DNA of 64,000 bases from an uncultured Alcaligenaceae bacterium (GTDB lineage Bacteria; Pseudomonadota; Gammaproteobacteria; Burkholderiales; Burkholderiaceae_B), in assembly GCA_937995985.1 (NCBI GenBank), contig CALKIR010000009.1:48500-112499 (forward strand). Direction: 5' to 3'. Shown in pieces: positions 59,818 to 64,000 of this stretch. Numbering within the stretch: position 1 is the stretch's first letter; the number at the start of each line of letters is the position of its first letter. Both the position numbers and the translations under genes were made by a program. The notes below the pieces were generated by a model. It did not search any database. It worked only from the letters and a program-made list of their open reading frames with translations, and had not been told where the DNA came from.

Positions 59818-62484
59818 TTAAGTATTGGCTTGTTTACGCACATAACGACGCCAAGTGAAAGGCAAAATCCCCCCGTGTCGCCAGTATTCAATATCTGTTG
59901 GCGTGTCTAAACGGGCAATGACTTTGGTTTCCTTGGTGCTTCCATCCGCATAGCGGATAAAGAGTTGTAGGGGTTGTCTTGGCTGTATGTGTTCATCTAA
60001 GCCGCTCACATCAAATGTTTCTGAGCCGGTTAGATTAAGCGTTTCAGCATTTACTCCGGGGCTAAACTCTAAAGGTAATACCCCCATGCCAACAAGGTTG
60101 CTTAGATGAATGCGTTCAAAGCTCTCAGCCAATACGACTTTAACTCCTAATAATGCTACTCCTTTGGCAGCTGAGTCACGCGACGAGCCACAACCATAAT
60201 TTTTTCCAGCAATAATAATTAGAGGCTGTTGTCGTTGCATGTATTCTTGAGCTGCATCAAAGACACGCATTACTGTTCCATCAGGCATTAGTTTAGTGAC
60301 TCCTCCCTCAATGCCTGGCACCATATGATTACGTAAGCGAATATTGGCAAAAGAAGCACGCATTACAATTTCATGATTGGCGCGACGGGTTGTGTAATTG
60401 TTAAAGTCTTTTTGTGCTACACCGCGTTCTAGTAAGTAGTCTGCCGCAGGAGTGCCTAAACTGATGGCCCCAGAAGGTGAAATATGATCGGTGGTGATAG
60501 AGTCGCCTAAAATAACTAAAGGCTTGAGTAGACGGAAGTTTTTTATCGGTGGTGGCGTAGTAGAAAGATCATCAAAATAAGGGGGTTTACGTATATAATG
60601 GCTATGCGGATCCCAATCAAAATGGTCATCATTATTGGTTTGTAATGCCTCCCACTGTGGGCCCCCATTAAAAAGCTCAGCATAGCGTTTGATGAATAAT
60701 TGTCTATCGTATGCGCTTTGAACAGTACGTTGAATTTCCTGGCTGCTTGGCCAAATATCGCGCAAATAAACGGGATTACCGTCAGGATCATGGCCCAGAG
60801 GGTCTTGAGCAATATTGACCGTGAGCGATCCCGCTAAAGCATAGGCAATTACTAAGGCGGGGGAAGCCAGATAATTAGCGCGTACGCTAGGGTGAATACG
60901 CCCATCAAAGTTTCTATTGCCCGATAATACTGCAGTGGTGACTAAGTTATGTTCATGGATGCATGCATCAATGGCAGGTGGCAGTGGGCCTGAGCCACCG
61001 TTACACGTAGTGCAGCCAAACCCAGCAACATGAAAGCCGAGTTGATCCAGCGCTTGTTGGAGTCCAGAAGTAGCCAGTACATCAGCAGTGACTTGACTGC
61101 CAGGTACCAATGAGGTTTTTACCCAGGGCTGGGTTCGTAGCCCTTTGGCTACGGCCTTTTGGGCTAATAAACCTGCAGCGATCATATTGGTGGGGTTAGC
61201 AGTGTTGGTGCAGGAGGTAATGGCAGCAATGACCACAGCTCCGTCATGGAGGGTAAAGTCTTCGCCTGCCACCGCGTAGCTTTGGTTAAGATTGGCTGGG
61301 CGGCCAGCAATGCGCTCGTGTTCTTGGTGAATAAAGCGCGATGCTGCGGCGGAGAGATCTTGGCGTTGTTCAGGTTGGCTGGGACCAGAAACACTAGGTT
61401 TAATCTCTGCTAAATTAATTTTTAGTACAGTGTCAAAATGAGGGGTAGGGGTGTGGGCATCACGCCATAGCTTTTGCTGTTGGCAATAAGCTTTGACGCG
61501 AGCAATATGGCGTTCATCCCTGCCAGTCATATAAAGATAATTGAGTGCTTCTTGGTCTACAGGGAAAAATACTACAGTGGCGCCGTATTCTGGAGCCATA
61601 TTGGCAATGGTGCCCCGATCGCCTAAGCTCAGGTTATCAAGCCCTGGGCCAAAAAACTCGACAAACTTTCCTACTACCCCCAATTGGCGCAAGCGCTCGG
61701 TAATCTCTAGGACTAAGTCTGTAGGCAGTACGCCTTCTGGCAGACTGCCTGATAGCTCTATACCGACCACTTCAGGTAAGGGCATGGTAATCGGCTGGCC
61801 TAACATGACTGCCTCGGCTTCAATGCCACCAACGCCCCATGCCAAAATACCTAACCCATTTACCATTGGAGTGTGGCTATCAGTACCCACACAGCTATCT
61901 GGAGAAAGAATAGGTCCTGCTTCCGAGTCCGTAACCGATACTACTTGGCCAATATGCTCCAAATGCAGTTGGTGCATGATGCCTTTACCTGGTGGAATAA
62001 CATTGACTCCTTTGAAAGTATTGCCACACCAACGTAAGAATCGGAAACGCTCGGCATTGCGCTGGTATTCTATGGCTAGATTGATGGCCGCAGCCTCTGG
62101 GTTGGCCCAGCTATCAACCTGAAGCGAGTGATCCACTACGACATCAGTCGGCACATGTGGCCGCACTTGCGTGACCTCTCCGCCGGCTTTGGCAACGGCC
62201 TCACGCAAAGCGACCAAGTCTAAAAGCATGACTAGCCCTAAGATGTCATGGCCAAACACCCGAGAGGGGTAAAAATCAATGGCGGTGCCCGTTTTTCTGT
62301 TGAGCAGGGCTTGAATTTGAGCAGTTGTGTCTCGACCCCATTGCGCTTGTTGGCGAATTAGGTTTTCTAAAACAATACGCAAGCTATAGGGTAATGTCTC
62401 CACTTTGGGGATATGATGGATAGGTGCATAGTGAAAGCAGCTGCCATCAATAATTAAATTTTTAAGTTCGTATAGGCGCGACAT
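59818..62484 (-). CDS. acnA: Aconitate hydratase AcnA
   Basis: A monomeric [4Fe-4S] aconitase, 888 residues, that interconverts citrate and isocitrate in the citric acid cycle. The cluster cysteines appear in ITSCTNTANP and GFGCTTCNGGSGP. Other features are DHSLQVDSW, GVGGIEAEAVMLGQPI, and the domain 4 segment with SSRDSAAKG. Although the neighbour is prpF, which often partners acnD (2-methylcitrate dehydratase), several segments and the length match AcnA (about 890) better than AcnD (about 865). An activity on 2-methylcitrate is still possible. It is divergent from prpF across 116 bases. Confidence 0.85.
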   Translation of the reverse strand: MSRLYELKNLIIDGSCFHYAPIHHIPKVETLPYSLRIVLENLIRQQAQWGRDTTAQIQALLNRKTGTAIDFYPSRVFGHDILGLVMLLDLVALREAVAKAGGEVTQVRPHVPTDVVVDHSLQVDSWANPEAAAINLAIEYQRNAERFRFLRWCGNTFKGVNVIPPGKGIMHQLHLEHIGQVVSVTDSEAGPILSPDSCVGTDSHTPMVNGLGILAWGVGGIEAEAVMLGQPITMPLPEVVGIELSGSLPEGVLPTDLVLEITERLRQLGVVGKFVEFFGPGLDNLSLGDRGTIANMAPEYGATVVFFPVDQEALNYLYMTGRDERHIARVKAYCQQQKLWRDAHTPTPHFDTVLKINLAEIKPSVSGPSQPEQRQDLSAAASRFIHQEHERIAGRPANLNQSYAVAGEDFTLHDGAVVIAAITSCTNTANPTNMIAAGLLAQKAVAKGLRTQPWVKTSLVPGSQVTADVLATSGLQQALDQLGFHVAGFGCTTCNGGSGPLPPAIDACIHEHNLVTTAVLSGNRNFDGRIHPSVRANYLASPALVIAYALAGSLTVNIAQDPLGHDPDGNPVYLRDIWPSSQEIQRTVQSAYDRQLFIKRYAELFNGGPQWEALQTNNDDHFDWDPHSHYIRKPPYFDDLSTTPPPIKNFRLLKPLVILGDSITTDHISPSGAISLGTPAADYLLERGVAQKDFNNYTTRRANHEIVMRASFANIRLRNHMVPGIEGGVTKLMPDGTVMRVFDAAQEYMQRQQPLIIIAGKNYGCGSSRDSAAKGVALLGVKVVLAESFERIHLSNLVGMGVLPLEFSPGVNAETLNLTGSETFDVSGLDEHIQPRQPLQLFIRYADGSTKETKVIARLDTPTDIEYWRHGGILPFTWRRYVRKQANT

Positions 62485-62600
62485 AATAAGTGTCCGTATA
62501 ATAAGGGTAATCGTGGCTAAACATGTCCGCGACGTAGATCAGAACAATAATAGCTTAAACATTGGCCAACATAAATAGATAAATAGCATGAGGAGCGCTC

Positions 62601-63779
62601 ATGGCACAGTATTCTTTACCGGCTTATTTTATGCGTGGGGGTACCAGCAAAGCCTTAATGGTATTAAAGTCAGACTTACCTGCCCAACAAGAGCATTGGG
62701 CGCCTTTGTTTTGTGCTGCCATGGGTTCTCCTGACCCGTACGGCCGACAGTTAAATGGCATGGGAGGCGGGGTGTCCTCGCTTTCTAAAGTCTGCATTAT
62801 TGGTCCCTCAGAGCAGGCGGATATTGATGTTGAATATACTTTTGCTCAGGTGGCGGTTCGGGAGCAACGCGTCGATTATCGAGGCAATTGCGGTAACATG
62901 AGTGCAGCAGTGGGTCCATTTGCCGTGCATGCTGGCTTAGTCAAGGCTCATACGGGGCCAACAACAGTACGTATTCTTAATACTAATACGAATAAAATAA
63001 TAGAAAGCAGATTTCTAACCGAGCATGGACAACCTGTATATACGGGCGATTTATCTATACCCGGCGTGAGTGGTACGGGGGCGCCCATAGAATTGCGTTT
63101 TCTTGAGCCAGGTGGAGCCACAACAGGAAAGTTATTGCCCACTGGAAAAGCATCTGAGCAGTTAGTCATCCCGGGGGAGGGCACATTTAATGTATCCTGC
63201 GTGGATGCCGCAAATGCAGCGGTATTGGTTCAGGCGGACGAGATAGGTCTAAAGGGGACTGAATTACCAGATGAGCTTGAACGCAATCCTGCTGTCTTGC
63301 GGCGCCTGGAGCTCATTCGTCAGCATGCTTCAGTGGCGATGGGAATTGCCCATAGTATCGACGAAGCAAGTCAAATAAAAATGGTGCCCTTTGTATGTAT
63401 CTTGTCTGCACCACAAGACAACCCAACATTGCAAAAGCATATAATTCCCACTGCAGAGTTGGATTTAGTTGCACGCGTTATCTCAAATGGGCAGCCCCAT
63501 CGGGCGTTGCCGCTGACAATTTCCTTATGTATAGCGGTTGCCGCGCAGATTCAAGGCACCGTAGCCCATCATTTGCTTACTGCCAGTCACACAAGCGCAT
63601 CAAGCAACAATAAGCTGCGATTGGCAAACCCATCCGGGGTCTTAGAGGTTGAGGCTGAGGTGAGCGCTCATGCAGACCACGGTTGGCATGCACACTATGG
63701 CAGCTTTTATAGGACTGCTCGGCTACTTTTTAATGGGCAGGTATGGGTTCCAGAGAGTGTATGGCCACAACAAAAGTAG
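62601..63779 (+). CDS. prpF: PrpF family 2-methylaconitate isomerase
   Basis: A 392-residue PrpF/DUF453 protein with a diaminopimelate-epimerase-like fold in two halves. Family features are PAYFMRGGTSKALM at the N-terminus, GSPDPYGRQLNGMGGG, and YRGNCGNMSAAVGPFAV with the catalytic Cys-like position, and the later VDAANAAVLV. PrpF isomerises trans-2-methylaconitate to the cis form in the methylcitrate cycle; relatives isomerise oxalomesaconate. AGGAG lies before the ATG. prpB, prpC and acnD are not in the window. Confidence 0.85.
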   Translation: MAQYSLPAYFMRGGTSKALMVLKSDLPAQQEHWAPLFCAAMGSPDPYGRQLNGMGGGVSSLSKVCIIGPSEQADIDVEYTFAQVAVREQRVDYRGNCGNMSAAVGPFAVHAGLVKAHTGPTTVRILNTNTNKIIESRFLTEHGQPVYTGDLSIPGVSGTGAPIELRFLEPGGATTGKLLPTGKASEQLVIPGEGTFNVSCVDAANAAVLVQADEIGLKGTELPDELERNPAVLRRLELIRQHASVAMGIAHSIDEASQIKMVPFVCILSAPQDNPTLQKHIIPTAELDLVARVISNGQPHRALPLTISLCIAVAAQIQGTVAHHLLTASHTSASSNNKLRLANPSGVLEVEAEVSAHADHGWHAHYGSFYRTARLLFNGQVWVPESVWPQQK

Positions 63780-63791
63780 TTTTGTTGTAAA

Positions 63792-63818
63792 AAAAGAGAC
63801 ATAGATTTGTCTTTTCTT
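63792..63818 (+). terminator. Possible terminator after prpF
   Basis: An A-rich 5' arm with AGACA pairs with TGTCT and a T-rich 3' arm around a 6-base loop, ending in TTTTCTT. Confidence 0.45.
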
Positions 63819-63935
63819 AAAAGATGCTATATGATCTATTTTTCCTGGTTTGAGGGGTGCAGCATTTGATTGCACATTTTGTTGCCTGTAGTAATTGCTA
63901 GAATGCAACAAAAAACACACACAGAGTTTTATCTC

Positions 63936-63964
63936 TTGACACCCTCAAAAATCCAGTTCATAAT
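63936..63964 (+). promoter_or_regulatory. Strong predicted sigma-70 promoter pointing off the right edge
   Basis: A perfect -35 TTGACA (63936-63941), a 17-base spacer and -10 CATAAT (63959-63964, five of six). No start codon with a ribosome binding site follows within the last 36 bases, so the gene lies beyond the window. Confidence 0.75.
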
Positions 63965-64000
63965 TACATACTTTGCTTCATACGGTGCCTAGCACTAGAG

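Noticed and set aside
59818..62484. Calling the aconitase AcnD because prpF is adjacent
   Set aside because: Length and several internal segments fit AcnA better; neighbour alone is not enough, and it is divergent rather than in an operon with prpF.
1..64000. CRISPR arrays, tRNA/rRNA genes, insertion sequences and prophage
   Set aside because: No regularly spaced repeats, cloverleaf-like sequences, transposase motifs or phage structural genes were seen by eye.

Overview
The window looks like chromosome of a betaproteobacterium of the order Burkholderiales, most likely a low-to-mid GC member of the Alcaligenaceae. This is an inference from gene order: trxA-rho, parE-parC, rpsP-rimM-trmD, the long run ndk-rlmN-rodZ-ispG-hisS-yfgM-bamB-der-hisC-hfq-hflX-hflK-hflC-hisZ-purA, and the rpsU-dnaG-rpoD operon. 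HisZ and an RpoD with a lysine/alanine-rich N-terminus fit the same group. No rRNA, tRNA, CRISPR array, prophage or insertion sequence was seen. Most genes are on the + strand; rho, trxA, valS, a methyltransferase, a kinase-like gene and acnA are on the - strand.

Layout. 0-10 kb: the AsmA-like lipid transport protein YhdP, then rho and trxA (-), then topoisomerase IV (parE, parC). 10-13.7 kb: a tight trio of an iron-sulfur flavoprotein reductase, a DadA-like FAD oxidoreductase and an UgpB-like periplasmic binding protein without its permeases. 13.8-22.7 kb: an accessory block, a type IVb (R64 thin-pilus-like) pilus operon in the order pilL-pilN-pilO-pilP-pilQ-pilR-pilS-pilV. It lacks pilT (transglycosylase), pilU (prepilin peptidase) and a shufflon recombinase. 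An intrinsic terminator sits only 13 bases before its first start codon. 22.8-31.3 kb: alaS-tusA, rpsP-rimM-trmD (without rplS), valS and ndk. 31-46.5 kb: the housekeeping run from rlmN to purA, covering isoprenoid synthesis, tRNA charging, outer-membrane assembly, ribosome GTPases, Hfq and the HflKC complex. 46.5-52 kb: a phosphoribosyltransferase and the rpsU-dnaG-rpoD macromolecular synthesis operon.

52-64 kb is the second accessory stretch. It holds a thiosulfate dehydrogenase pair (tsdB-tsdA), a small secreted DUF4168 protein, a TehB-like methyltransferase, an HdeD-like membrane protein, a bacterial release-factor-like (baeRF family 3) protein behind a near-consensus FNR box, a kinase-fold protein, a PuuB-like FAD oxidoreductase, and divergent acnA and prpF. 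A near-perfect sigma-70 promoter points off the right edge.

The items most worth follow-up are the attenuator-like start of the pil operon with its reduced gene set and overlapping micro-ORFs, the VirB9-like/TcpQ fusion in PilL, and the predicted anaerobic (FNR) control of the baeRF gene. I found no wholly new system that the sequence alone can prove. Start codons were moved from the longest reading frame wherever a ribosome binding site, lipobox or family N-terminus favoured a later codon.
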